A stretch of 59,001 bases of DNA. Origin: Candidatus Fredericiella danica. Lineage in GTDB: Bacteria; Chloroflexota; Anaerolineae; Caldilineales; Caldilineaceae. The notes beneath the pieces are model-generated. The model saw nothing but the letters and a program-made list of their open reading frames with translations, was not told the origin of the DNA and searched no databases. Made by a program: the position numbers and the translations under genes. The stretch spans positions 1 to 59,001 of the forward strand of contig JADJPH010000049.1 in assembly GCA_016713335.1 (NCBI GenBank), in the 5' to 3' direction. Below, in pieces: positions 1-9,216 of this stretch (the first letter of the stretch is position 1; every line of letters starts with the position of its first letter).

Positions 1-71
1 CGTTTCGGGGGCAAATGTCCCCCGATTTCGTGCTGACCATGCAGCAAATTGAAGGGCTATTCGCCGCATAG
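1..71 (+). CDS. C-terminal fragment of an unidentified protein (truncated by window start)
   Basis: An open frame enters from the left edge (codons in phase with position 3) and stops at TAG 69-71. The visible tail reads FRGQMSPDFVLTMQQIEGLF followed by two alanines. It looks like a real C-terminus, because it is followed by a gene-free stretch with a hairpin, but the fragment is too short to name. It would be convergent with the hut operon. Confidence 0.35.
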   Translation, partial: FRGQMSPDFVLTMQQIEGLFAA

Positions 72-170
72 AAAAGGGTCGGGGAAGCTCACCAGGAGCA
101 TAAACGCTGTGCCTAAGCAGTCCGCTTTTACAGCAGTCAGCAGCAGCCACCCGACCACTATGCTTTGATC

Positions 171-197
171 TTAGCACACCTTGTCAAGGTGTGCTAA
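171..197. terminator. Near-perfect 13-bp palindrome between convergent genes
   Basis: TTAGCACACCTTG and its exact reverse complement are separated by one T. The hairpin sits between the plus-strand fragment ending at 71 and the hutH stop at 288, where a bidirectional terminator would be expected. The flanks are AAAAA on the right and no T-run on the left, so it is not a textbook intrinsic terminator for either strand. An operator is the alternative. The remainder of 72-287 shows no other structure I can support. Confidence 0.45.
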
Positions 198-287
198 AAA
201 CGAAATAATGGCACAGGGCGCTGTCGACCTCGTCTCTTCTGGTCGGTGCGACGCACGGCAGACGCTGCGATGCGCGGACGGCGGTCC

Positions 288-1886
288 TTACGGGTGCCAG
301 TGGTCCGTCACGTGATCGTTCACGGCGGCCACCAGGGCGCCGCTGGCGACGAGTTGGCGGACGGCTTCGATCGCAGGGTAGAGGACCGCGTCTCTTTCGA
401 TGAAGGTGGTGTGTTCACGAATGAGCGCGTAGGCGTGGCGGGTGCCTTTGCCGAGGACGGCATCCTGCCCGAGCTGGCGCCGCCGGAAGTCAATACCCTG
501 CGCCGCCGCCAGGAGTTCCAAGGCCAGAATTCGCTCGACGTTGTCGTTGATCTGCCGCAACTTGAGACCCGCGGTCAACCCCATGCTGACATGGTCCTCG
601 ACGTTCGCCGAGGTCGGGATGGTGTCCACGCTGGCCGGGTGCGCCAGCACTTTGTTCTCGCTTGCCAATGCTGCTGCGGTGTACTGCGTGATCATGAAGC
701 CCGAATTGAGCCCGCCGTGCTCAGTCAGAAATGCCGGCAACGCGTGGGCATTGCTGGCTTCATCGGTCAGCCGGGTCAATCTGCGTTCGGAGATGTTGCC
801 CAGGTCCGTCATGGCAACGCCCAGATAGTCCATGGCAATGGCCAACGGTTCGCCGTGGAAATTGCCGCCGGAGAGCACGGTGGTGGCCTCGGTCTCGGGG
901 TCGATAAAGAGCAATGGGTTGTCGGTGACCGCGTTCAGTTCGATTTCCATCACCCAACGCGCGTAGGCGATGGCGTCGCGCACGGCGCCATGCACCTGCG
1001 GAATGCAGCGGAGGGTGTAGGCATCCTGCACGTTGTACGGGTCGTGATGCCGGGTAAAGGTGCTGCCGGCCAGGATCTCACGCAAATAGGCGGCGCAATG
1101 CATCTGGCGCGGGAAGGGGCGCAACTGGTGGATGCGCTCATCGAATGCCATCGGGGTGCCGTGCAGCGCCTCCAGGCTGAGGCAACCGGCAATATCGGCG
1201 ACCCGGCTCAGCAGCCGCGCCCGCCAGGATTCGAGCGAACCCAATGCGGTCATCACGGCCGTGCCGTTTGTGAGCGCGAGACCCTCCTTGGCGGCCAACG
1301 TCACTGGCGCCAGTCCGGCGGCGGCGAGGGCGGCCTCCCCATCCAACCTCGTCCCGGTGACGTCAGCCTCGCCCATCCCAATCAATACCAACGCCATGTG
1401 GGCGAGGGGCGCAAGGTCGCCGCTTGCGCCCAGGGAACCCTTGCGCGGGATCACCGGGTGGATGCCATGATTGAGCAGCGCCAAAAGGAGTTCTAGCGTT
1501 TCGGGGCGGATGCCGGAGTGGCCGCGGGCGAGGGTGTTGGCGCGGATCAACATGATGGCGCGCACGGTTGCCTGGTCAAAGGGGTCACCCACGCCCACGG
1601 CATGGCTCATCACGATGTTGCGCTGAAGTTCGGTCACCTGTTCCGGGGCGATGATGTGGTTTTTGAAGGCGCCAAAGCCGGTGGTGATGCCGTAAGCAAC
1701 TACGCCTTCATCGATCAGCCGCTGGACGGCGGCAGCCGCACGCACCACGTTCACGCGTCCCGCGGGATCGAGCACGATGGCCGGTTCACCCGGTCGCCCC
1801 CGTGCGACGATGATGACCTGATCGAGGGTGAGATGTTGGCCGTCGATGGTGACCGTGGCAGGTGCTGTAAGATCTGGCTGGACCAT
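288..1886 (-). CDS. hutH: Histidine ammonia-lyase
   Basis: Converts L-histidine to trans-urocanate and ammonia, the first step of histidine degradation, in the cytosol. The 532-residue product has the family motif GSLGASGDLAPLAH. Its Ala154-Ser155-Gly156 triad cyclises to the MIO electrophile, and the conserved YGITTGFG with the catalytic Tyr is at about 65. Length is slightly above the usual 500-510. The ATG at 1884-1886 is the natural start. It is the last gene of a minus-strand operon, 36 bases after hutI, and the frame is intact. The family also contains phenylalanine and tyrosine lyases, but linkage to hutI and hutU makes the histidine assignment secure. Confidence 0.96.
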   Translation of the reverse strand: MVQPDLTAPATVTIDGQHLTLDQVIIVARGRPGEPAIVLDPAGRVNVVRAAAAVQRLIDEGVVAYGITTGFGAFKNHIIAPEQVTELQRNIVMSHAVGVGDPFDQATVRAIMLIRANTLARGHSGIRPETLELLLALLNHGIHPVIPRKGSLGASGDLAPLAHMALVLIGMGEADVTGTRLDGEAALAAAGLAPVTLAAKEGLALTNGTAVMTALGSLESWRARLLSRVADIAGCLSLEALHGTPMAFDERIHQLRPFPRQMHCAAYLREILAGSTFTRHHDPYNVQDAYTLRCIPQVHGAVRDAIAYARWVMEIELNAVTDNPLLFIDPETEATTVLSGGNFHGEPLAIAMDYLGVAMTDLGNISERRLTRLTDEASNAHALPAFLTEHGGLNSGFMITQYTAAALASENKVLAHPASVDTIPTSANVEDHVSMGLTAGLKLRQINDNVERILALELLAAAQGIDFRRRQLGQDAVLGKGTRHAYALIREHTTFIERDAVLYPAIEAVRQLVASGALVAAVNDHVTDHWHP

Positions 1887-1922
1887 GGGATGTGACTTTC
1901 GTTTCCAAGTGTGACAGGGCGC

Positions 1923-3188
1923 CTAAACGATGAATTGGCCCCGCTTGATGACGTTGCGCACAAGATTGTGCCCAAACCAATAGACCAGGTGCCGAAAATC
2001 AGGCGCGTCCAAGATCAGGAGATCCGCCTGTTTGCCCGGCGCCAATGAACCCACCTGGTCGCCCAGGCCGATGGCATAGGCGGCATTGATCGTGGCGGCG
2101 TTTAGCGCTTCGGCCGGCGTCAACTTCTGATACCGGCAAGCGAGCGCCATGATGAACGGCATAGAAAGACAGGGCGCCGAGCCTGGATTGGCGTCGGTTG
2201 CGATCGCCAGCGCTGCGCCTTCGTCGATCAGCCGCCTTGCGTCCGCAAAGTGGGTGCTGCCAAGATGGAAGTTGACGGCGGGCAGCACAACGGCCATTGT
2301 TGGCGATGCCGCCAGCACTGCACGATCAAAATCGGGCGTAACATCCAGATGGTCGACCGAGGTGGCGCCAAGCGCTACGGCGAGTGATACCCCGCCCAGG
2401 CTCACGAATTCGTCGGCGTGAAGCTTGAGGGGAAAATCCAGTGTGCGCGCGGCCTCGAGCACGGTCCGAGTCTGCGCGGCGTCGAAGACATTCGCTTCAC
2501 AGAAGGCGTCACAATAGAATGGCTTGCCGGCCAGTCTGGACGCAGCGTGCCACTCGGCGGCGGCGGGCAGCATTTCATCCTCGATCAGTGCTACATAGCC
2601 ATCTGCGTTGCCCGCGAATTCCGGCGGGACGGCGTGTGCGCCCAGAAAAGTGGGGACGATGTCCGCCGGTTCGCGGCCTGCCAACGCATCAATAGCGGCA
2701 AGGAGGTTGCATTCGGTGCGGGTGTCGAGACCGTAGCCCGTCTTGATTTCGACGGTCGTCGTCCCCAATTGTTCCATCTGGCGTAGGCGGTGCTGTGCCG
2801 TGACGGTCAGTTCTTCCACGGTCGCGGCGCGGGTGGCGCGCATTGTGCTAAGGATCCCGCCACCAGACCGAAGGATATCCAGATATGGGACGCCCTGCAT
2901 CTTTCGTTCGAATTCAGCCACACGGTCGCCGGCATACACCAGGTGCGTATGCGGGTCTACGAAACCGGGGCAGACGGCCAGACCGGTCGCATCCACTTCA
3001 CGACCTGCCGTATAGTTGGCGCGGATGGCCGCGCTCGGTCCGACATCGACGATAATCCCATCTGCAATCGCGATGGCGCCACCTTCGATCACCCCTGCGT
3101 CTTGCATCGTGGCGCCTCGCTTGGGTGCACGGCTGTGGTGACAGGTGACAACCTGCGATGTACTATGAATGATCAGATCGACTTGCAT
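1923..3188 (-). CDS. hutI: Imidazolonepropionase
   Basis: Hydrolyses 4-imidazolone-5-propanoate to N-formimino-L-glutamate, the third step of the Hut pathway. The 421-residue protein is a metal-dependent amidohydrolase. It has the N-terminal metal-binding PGFVDPHTHLVYAGDR (His80, His82), a central KTGYGL segment, LKLHADEF with a further metal His, and ATDANPGSAP near the C-terminus with the metal Asp. Length fits the family (about 400-420). It lies between the M20 hydrolase and hutH in the same orientation, with 79 bases upstream and 36 downstream. The frame is intact. Confidence 0.95.
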   Translation of the reverse strand: MQVDLIIHSTSQVVTCHHSRAPKRGATMQDAGVIEGGAIAIADGIIVDVGPSAAIRANYTAGREVDATGLAVCPGFVDPHTHLVYAGDRVAEFERKMQGVPYLDILRSGGGILSTMRATRAATVEELTVTAQHRLRQMEQLGTTTVEIKTGYGLDTRTECNLLAAIDALAGREPADIVPTFLGAHAVPPEFAGNADGYVALIEDEMLPAAAEWHAASRLAGKPFYCDAFCEANVFDAAQTRTVLEAARTLDFPLKLHADEFVSLGGVSLAVALGATSVDHLDVTPDFDRAVLAASPTMAVVLPAVNFHLGSTHFADARRLIDEGAALAIATDANPGSAPCLSMPFIMALACRYQKLTPAEALNAATINAAYAIGLGDQVGSLAPGKQADLLILDAPDFRHLVYWFGHNLVRNVIKRGQFIV

Positions 3189-3267
3189 AGGCCGGTGCTT
3201 CGATTCGATTCAGGTGGTAACGATTCAGTGTCATCGCAATGTCAGCACCGATGTATCTCGGCGCCGG

Positions 3268-4578
3268 TCACAGTGCGACGGCGTCCAGATCATGATCCAG
3301 TTTTAGCAGGGTGGCCAGCAACATGCGCGCACCGTTAACGCAGTCTCCATCCGCAGTTCGTTCATCCGGTGAGTGGCTGACGCCACCAATGGAGGGTACA
3401 AAGATCATGCCGTATGGGCAAAGTGTTGCCATGTTCATGGCATCGTGACCGGCACCGCTTGGCATGGTGCACAGGGAGAGCCCGAGCGCCTGACCTACAG
3501 TTGTAATGGTTGCCATGATCTCAGGATCCGCAGGACACGGCGCAATGGCTACCCCTGGCACAAAAGACGCCCCGCCCGCAGTTGCCAGCCGGGCCAGTTC
3601 TTCTTCCACCAGGTCCAGGACCTCACTATCCAGTGCGCGAGTTTCGAGATCAATTTCAACTCGGCCTGGAATGACATTGGAGGCGCCAGGATAAACCTGT
3701 AGATAGCCAATTGTACCGACGATACCGTGGGCAGATGCCACATCGTGCACAGCGGTAATAAATGGTGCAGCAGCGACTAACGCGTCGCGGCGGCGCGCCA
3801 TGCTGGTGGTTCCGGCATGATTTGCCTGTCCCGTGAAGGTGACGAAATACCGGCGGATGCCCACAATCCCGCTAACGACGCCAATTTCGATGCCCTCAGT
3901 GTCCAGATGATCGCCCTGCTCAATATGCAATTCCAGGAATGCAGCCAAATCGCATGGCGGGCGATTGGAGACGATTTCGGACACATTGAGTGCCGCCGAC
4001 TCAATCAGAGTGCGTGTTGAAGTTCCGTTCCATGCAGGCTGTTCGAACATCTCCTCGGTAAGCAGTCCGGCCATGGAGAGGCTGCCCATCGGGCTCGGTC
4101 CAATCGTTGCTTCTTCGGCTGCGAAGTCGATCACCAGCAACGGATGACGCAGTTCAATGCCTTCCTCACGCAATGTGCGCACACATGCCAGGGCGGCAAG
4201 CACGCCGAGACCCCCGTCGTACTTACCGCCACCGGGCACACTGTCGGTGTGGAGACCCAACCACAAGCGCAGGCAGCGGGTCGCGCCGGGGCGGTGGCCA
4301 ATCACATTTCCGGCAGCGTCGACGGTCGTGCAAGCCCCAAATCCATCATTTGTTCCGCAATCCAGCGGCGCGCGCAACTCATCGGGGCTAAAGGCCAGGC
4401 GATGGAGACCGCGGCCCGGTTCAAGCCCGATATTGCCAAGGTGGTTCAATTGAGAAAGCAGGAAGTCGCCGTCAAGGAGCATGGCCGCCTTGACGCAATG
4501 CTGGAGAACCTCGTCGTTATGTTGCGTATTTTGGGTCCCACTTCGCTGGTTTTGGCCGGCTCCGAAGACAGTATCCAT
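3268..4578 (-). CDS. M20-family amidohydrolase (allantoate amidohydrolase / N-carbamoyl-amino-acid hydrolase type) in the hut operon
   Basis: A zinc-dependent M20/M28-type hydrolase of the AllC/HyuC group, about 436 residues from ATG 4576-4578. Visible signatures are GLHTDSVPGGGKYDGGLGV (metal His and Asp), the acidic pair in DFAAEEA, HAGTTSMARRRDA (dimer-interface His), PSGAGHDAM, and GMIFVPSIGGVSHSPDE with the last metal His. The open frame runs further upstream, but the ATG just after the hutU stop (4583) is preferred. No hutG, hutF or formiminotransferase is visible in the operon. I infer that this enzyme handles formiminoglutamate or a downstream ureido/formimino product. True allantoate amidohydrolase encoded here by chance is the alternative. 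Confidence 0.82.
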   Translation of the reverse strand: MDTVFGAGQNQRSGTQNTQHNDEVLQHCVKAAMLLDGDFLLSQLNHLGNIGLEPGRGLHRLAFSPDELRAPLDCGTNDGFGACTTVDAAGNVIGHRPGATRCLRLWLGLHTDSVPGGGKYDGGLGVLAALACVRTLREEGIELRHPLLVIDFAAEEATIGPSPMGSLSMAGLLTEEMFEQPAWNGTSTRTLIESAALNVSEIVSNRPPCDLAAFLELHIEQGDHLDTEGIEIGVVSGIVGIRRYFVTFTGQANHAGTTSMARRRDALVAAAPFITAVHDVASAHGIVGTIGYLQVYPGASNVIPGRVEIDLETRALDSEVLDLVEEELARLATAGGASFVPGVAIAPCPADPEIMATITTVGQALGLSLCTMPSGAGHDAMNMATLCPYGMIFVPSIGGVSHSPDERTADGDCVNGARMLLATLLKLDHDLDAVAL

Positions 4579-4582
4579 CGGT

Positions 4583-6234
4583 TCAGTGGTCCAACATTGG
4601 GATTTTGACGCCATGCGTCTGGGCAAAGTCGATGGCTTCTGGGTAGCCGGCGTCTGCGTGCCGGACTACGCCCATGCCTGGATCGGACGTCAGGGCGCGT
4701 GCCAGGCGGCGCGCAGCTTCCGGGGTCCCGTCAGCGACAATGACCTGACCGGCGTGGATGCTGTAGCCGATGCCGACACCCCCGCCGTGATGGATGCTGA
4801 CCCAGGTGGCGCCGTTGACGGCATTGACAAGGGCGTTGAGCAGCGGCCAGTCGGCAATGGCATCGGAGCCATCGCGCATGCCCTCTGTCTCCCGATTGGG
4901 GCTTGCTACCGAGCCGCTGTCCAGGTGGTCCCGACCGATCACAATGGGCGCCTTGACCGCGCCACTGGCAACGAGTTCGTTGAAGCGCAGCCCGGCGCGC
5001 GCGCGTTCGCCGTAGCCGAGCCAACAGATCCGAGCGGGGAGCCCCTGGAACTGGATCTGCTCACGGGCCATACGCAGCCAACGCGCGAGGTGTTCATCTT
5101 CTGGGAAGAGTTCAAGGATCGCCTGATCGGTGGTGTAGATGTCTTCCGGGTCACCGGAGAGCGCCACCCAGCGGAAGGGGCCTTTGCCTTCGCAAAAGAG
5201 CGGGCGGATGTAGGCGGGAACAAAGCCGGGATAGTTGAATGCGGTGGTCAGCCCATTTTCAAGGGCGCGTTGGCGTAGGTTGTTGCCGTAGTCAAAGACA
5301 ATGGCGCCATGTGCCTGCCAGTCCAACAGCGCCTGCACATGGCGCGTCATGGCGTCAACCGAACGTTGCACATATTCGGCAGGCGCGGCCTGGCGCAGCG
5401 CCGCGGCTTCTGTAAGGCTCATCCCCGCGGGAATGTACCCATAGAGCGGGTCATGGGCCGAAGTCTGATCTGTGACGACGTCGGGGCGGACGCCGCGTGC
5501 AATCAACTCGGGCAATACTTCTGCGGCATTCCCGATGAGACCCACAGACAGCGGCCGGCCGGCTGCGCGGGCTTCTTCGACCCACGTCATCGCCTCTTCC
5601 ATGTTGTCGCTGATCGCGTCCAGTTGACCCAGGCGCAGCCGGCGTTCGGCGCGCCACCGATCAACCTCGACGATCAACCCGACGCCTTCGTTCATGGTGA
5701 TGGCCAGTGGCTGGGCGCCCCCCATCTCGCCAAGGCCGGCGGTTACGACCAGTTTGCCACGTAGACTATCCCAGCCATGCTGCCGCGCCAGCGATCCGAG
5801 CGTCTCGTAGGTGCCTTGCAAGATGCCCTGGGTGCCGATGTAGATCCAACTGCCGGCGGTCATCTGGCCATACATGATCAAGCCCGCCTGCTCCCACTTC
5901 TCGAAGTTTTCCTGCGTCGCCCATGCGGGCACGATATTGCTGTTGGCAAGTAAGGCGCGCGGGGCATCTTCGTGGGTGCGAAAGACGGCGACGGGTTTCC
6001 CGGATTGCACGAGCAGCGTCTCGTCGGCATTGAGTTGTTCCAGGCTCCGCAGGATCGCATCGAAGGCGGCCCAGTTGCGCGCGCCTTCCCGCGTCCGCCA
6101 TAGACGATCAGGTTTTCTGGGTCAAAGGCAACTTCCGGGTCGAGGTTGTTCTGCAGCATCCGATAGGGGGCTTCGATCAACCAGTTTTTGCAGGTCAGGG
6201 TTGTCCCGCGCGGGGCACGTACGGTGCGCGGCAT
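4583..6234 (-). CDS. hutU: Urocanate hydratase, one frameshift
   Basis: Adds water to urocanate to give 4-imidazolone-5-propanoate, using tightly bound NAD+. The true start is ATG 6232-6234 (MPRTVRAPRGTTL...), preceded on the minus strand by a good GGGAGGAG ribosome site. Residues up to GGRGKA are in one frame, and the remaining 475 residues, with TAGLGEMGGAQPLA and the conserved ITDQTS-like VVTDQTSAHDP, are in another. Restoring one base at about 6083-6084 gives GGRGKAARNWAA and a protein of about 550 residues, the normal family length (about 555). First gene of the operon. Because only one base is missing in a perfectly conserved context, a sequencing error is more likely than a real pseudogene. 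Confidence 0.93.
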
Positions 6235-6382
6235 AGCGTTCTCCTCCCGAATGTGTTGACAAGCGATGGGTTGGGTGTTCCTATTGTCGGCGCGCGTGCC
6301 GAATTTTGCCAAACACGGTGAATGCGGGGATTTGATACTGCGAGGCAAGGGCGCCGGGGTGATGCCTTGTGAATCGGCTAAT

Positions 6383-6411
6383 TTGTGAGCGCGCCTGAAA
6401 TTGGGTATGAT
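6383..6411 (+). promoter_or_regulatory. Sigma-70-like promoter for the phosphatase-like/methyltransferase gene
   Basis: TTGTGA (6383-6388), a 17-base spacer and TATGAT (6406-6411) lie in the 212-base divergent gap between hutU and the GTG-start gene at 6447. They predict transcription from about 6418. The hut operon promoter must lie in the same gap on the minus strand, but I could not pick it out with confidence. Confidence 0.55.
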
Positions 6412-6446
6412 GACCGAAGTATCTTGATTCAATAGATTGCTCACTT

Positions 6447-7955
6447 GTGGCCATATCTTCACCGGCACGCTCCGCTTCTATCTCCGTTGACCATGCGCCC
6501 TCCCAACCGGCCGAGGCGCGCCTTTTGTTGGTTTGTCAGGCGGAGGGACTTCAGAACCGTTATAGTGACCTGATCCAGACCGATCGCGTGGCGACTGACG
6601 GCGGGCTTACCGCGGCTGGGTGGGAGCAGGCGAACCTGCTTGCGCAATGGCTGCAAGGGCATGAGCGCATTGATGCGATCTACTGTGCGCCGCTGCTGCG
6701 CAGCCGGCTTACGGCGCAAAGGTTGGGGCAGGCCCTCAACCTGCCGGTGACGGTGTATGAGGGGTTGCCGGGCCGAATCCCCGCCGGCGTGCCGCTGCCG
6801 GAAAGCTGGGATCCGCTCAATCGTTCGATCCTGCAGCAAATGGATGTGGACGTCGATCCAGCATCGCCGTATGCCGTTTATCTCCGCCAACTCGTGCAAG
6901 CGCTGGATGAAATCGTACTTGAGAATTATGGCAAGACGTTTATTCTCGTGGTAAGCGGGAATGGCGTCGCCTCGGCGGTGCGCCACTTCTGCGGCGCCCA
7001 CAGCACGCCGGTTGCCGTCTGTCACACCGGGATCACCGAGTTCCGCCGCTTGGATGGCGCCTGGTATTTGATGTATGTGAACCGGCGCGAGCACCTGCCG
7101 GCGCCGCCGCTCACCCAACCCGGCGTGAGAGTGAACGTGACGATGGCAGCGGCGCCGGACGATCATGCTGCCGACCTGGCGGCTGTTGGCCGCACCTATG
7201 CTCGATTGTCCCCTTCTGAAGTTGAATTGAGAGATCTGAAAGATCTGGAGCGGCTTCAGCGCATACGGCACCTGCTCAAATTTGCGCAGTTGCGCCCAGA
7301 AATGGCCGTGTTGGATGTTGGGACCGGCGCCGGGCAGTTAGCGCTCATGGTTGCCGAGGAAGGCGCCAAGGAAGTCGTCGGGGTGGACGTCAGCCCAGTC
7401 ATGCTCGAAGTTGCGGAATATATGCGCCTGCGCAGCGGTCTTCCTGATGCATCCAGGGTGAGTTTTCGGTTGGCGCCGGCCCACGCCATGCCGTTTCGGG
7501 ACGAACGATTTGATGCCGTGATTACCCGGCTACTGTTACACCATAGTCATCGGCCACAGGATCTTGTCGCCGAAGTGACGCGCCTCTTGATGCACGGTGG
7601 TGTCTATGTACTGGCGGATCTGCTCAGTGCGGATGATCCAGTCAAGCGTGCCACGCTGAACGCGATCGAAGAGAAGCGCAACCCAAGCCATGTCGCAGCG
7701 CGTAGTGCCGATCAATACCGGAAACTGGTTGTAGGCGCCGGGCTCATTATCGAGACGGAACAGACGGTGACATTCGAACGTGAATTTGAGGACTGGCTCA
7801 ATGAGATGCAAGTGGAGCCGGCCGTGCGGACAATGACGCGCGAGATGATTGAAGCCGGGCTGGAAACAGACGCCGCCGGGATCAGTGCCCGGCGGCGTGG
7901 TGACAAACTGGTCTTTGAGCAGCGGATGTTCTATCTCCGTGCCAGAAAACCCTGA
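6447..7955 (+). CDS. Fusion: degenerate histidine-phosphatase-like domain plus SAM-dependent methyltransferase
   Basis: A 502-residue cytosolic protein. Residues about 20-220 follow the phosphoglycerate-mutase-like fold: LTAAGWEQA, then IYCAPLLRSRLTAQ matching the usual Y-SPL-R--TA. The catalytic RHGE of true members is replaced by CQAEG, and the second His motif (normally SHGG) reads SGNG, so the domain has lost both catalytic histidines. Residues about 250-500 are a class I methyltransferase with motif I VLDVGTGAGQLALMVAEEGA, acidic loop GVDVSPVMLE, and FDAVITRLLLHH. The substrate is unknown. The start is GTG at 6447. The gene ends exactly where the convergent acyl-CoA dehydrogenase ends, with no intervening base. 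The phosphatase part may bind a phosphorylated ligand. Confidence 0.8.
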   Translation: MAISSPARSASISVDHAPSQPAEARLLLVCQAEGLQNRYSDLIQTDRVATDGGLTAAGWEQANLLAQWLQGHERIDAIYCAPLLRSRLTAQRLGQALNLPVTVYEGLPGRIPAGVPLPESWDPLNRSILQQMDVDVDPASPYAVYLRQLVQALDEIVLENYGKTFILVVSGNGVASAVRHFCGAHSTPVAVCHTGITEFRRLDGAWYLMYVNRREHLPAPPLTQPGVRVNVTMAAAPDDHAADLAAVGRTYARLSPSEVELRDLKDLERLQRIRHLLKFAQLRPEMAVLDVGTGAGQLALMVAEEGAKEVVGVDVSPVMLEVAEYMRLRSGLPDASRVSFRLAPAHAMPFRDERFDAVITRLLLHHSHRPQDLVAEVTRLLMHGGVYVLADLLSADDPVKRATLNAIEEKRNPSHVAARSADQYRKLVVGAGLIIETEQTVTFEREFEDWLNEMQVEPAVRTMTREMIEAGLETDAAGISARRRGDKLVFEQRMFYLRARKP

Positions 7956-9128
7956 TCAGCCCTTGTATAGTTCCCGCAGGATGATCCCCTTCTGGATCTG
8001 GGTGGTGCCTTCGTAGATCTGATAGATCTTGGCATCACGCATCAGTTTCTCGACTGGGTATTCTCTACTATAGCCGTTGCCGCCAAAGACCTGGACGGCG
8101 TCAATGGCGTTTTGCATGGCGGCGTCGGCGGAGAATGACTTCGCGGCGGCAGCTTCAATGGTGTTGCGCATGTGGTTGTCAATCAACCATGCCGACCGCC
8201 AGGTCAAGGCGCGAGCTGCCTCCACGCGAATCTTCATATCGGCGAGCATGAAGCCAACCGCCTGGAAGTGGTGAATCGCCTGGCCGAAAGCCGTGCGTTC
8301 GCCCGCGTATTTCACCGCTTCATCGAGGGCGCGGCGCGCGACGCCGGTCGCGGCGGCGGCAACCGGTGGGCGGCTCTTGTCGAAGACCTTCATCGCGATC
8401 ATGAAGCCGTCGCCTTCGCGGCCCAGTAGATTTTCGGCGGGCACTTCGACATTTTCGAAGAATACCTGGCTTGCCTGCGCCGCATGCTGTCCCAGCTTCT
8501 CGAGCGGCTTGCTGGTGCTGACGCCCGGCCAGTCTCGCTCAACAATGAAGCAACTCATGCCTTTGTGGCGGCCCGTGGGGTCCGTCTTGGCAAAGACGGT
8601 GAAGAAACTGGCAACGGGACCGTCGGTGATCCAGGTCTTTGAGCCATTCAAGATGTACTTATCGCCTTTGCGGATGGCGGTCGTCTTAATTCCTGCGACA
8701 TCGGAACCGGCGTCTGGCTCCGTAAGACAGTAGGCGATGATCTTTCCTTCGCTCGTGATGCGGTTGTAATATCTCTCTTTTTGGGCCTCGCTGCCAGCAA
8801 TGTTAATCGGCAGCGCGGCCAATTGATTGAGCATCAGCGCGGTCTGGATGCCCGAACAGCCGTAGGCCAGCTCTTCGCCGACGATACACTCTTCAAGCAC
8901 ACTTGCGCCAACCCCGCCATATTCTTCGGGGATGTTCAGATTGACCAGCACGACTTTGCGCGCCTTGTTGAAGATATCCCATGGCCATTCGCCACTGCGA
9001 TCATAGTGCTCGGCCTTTGGGATAATCTCCTTGCGGGCAAAGTCTCGCGCCAGGTTCTGCAACATCTGCAGGTCTTCGGAAAGTTCAAGCTGCAAGCCAG
9101 ATTTATTGTCGGCCTGGGTGGCTAACAT
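7956..9128 (-). CDS. Acyl-CoA dehydrogenase
   Basis: An FAD-dependent enzyme that introduces the alpha,beta double bond in an acyl-CoA and passes electrons to ETF. The 390 residues contain the flavin-contacting AYCLTEPDAGSDVAG and WITDGP segments. Near the C-terminus FGGNGYSREYPVEKLMRDAK is followed by IYEGTTQIQ, where the Glu of YEGT is the catalytic base of short/medium-chain enzymes. Length and frame are normal. The start is ATG 9126-9128. Chain length cannot be read from sequence. It stands alone, abutting the convergent methyltransferase fusion, with YbaK upstream in the same orientation (88-base gap). Confidence 0.92.
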   Translation of the reverse strand: MLATQADNKSGLQLELSEDLQMLQNLARDFARKEIIPKAEHYDRSGEWPWDIFNKARKVVLVNLNIPEEYGGVGASVLEECIVGEELAYGCSGIQTALMLNQLAALPINIAGSEAQKERYYNRITSEGKIIAYCLTEPDAGSDVAGIKTTAIRKGDKYILNGSKTWITDGPVASFFTVFAKTDPTGRHKGMSCFIVERDWPGVSTSKPLEKLGQHAAQASQVFFENVEVPAENLLGREGDGFMIAMKVFDKSRPPVAAAATGVARRALDEAVKYAGERTAFGQAIHHFQAVGFMLADMKIRVEAARALTWRSAWLIDNHMRNTIEAAAAKSFSADAAMQNAIDAVQVFGGNGYSREYPVEKLMRDAKIYQIYEGTTQIQKGIILRELYKG

Positions 9129-9216
9129 GGTAGTGATCCTTTACTGGAACAGCGACTCATTGTCTGCTAGCTCAAAATGCCGGCTGGAGCGGCCGGCGTG
9201 AGGCGAATGCCTGTGA

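Noticed and set aside
171..197. HutC-type operator controlling the hut operon
   Set aside because: It lies downstream of the last hut gene, and its sequence does not match the known HutC consensus as I remember it.
246..1496. Long 416-codon open frame on the plus strand over hutH
   Set aside because: It is antisense to a perfectly conserved histidine ammonia-lyase and has no recognisable domain; long antisense frames are common in GC-rich DNA.
6235..6446. Riboswitch or attenuator ahead of hutU
   Set aside because: No conserved riboswitch core or leader hairpin with T-run was visible in the minus-strand leader.
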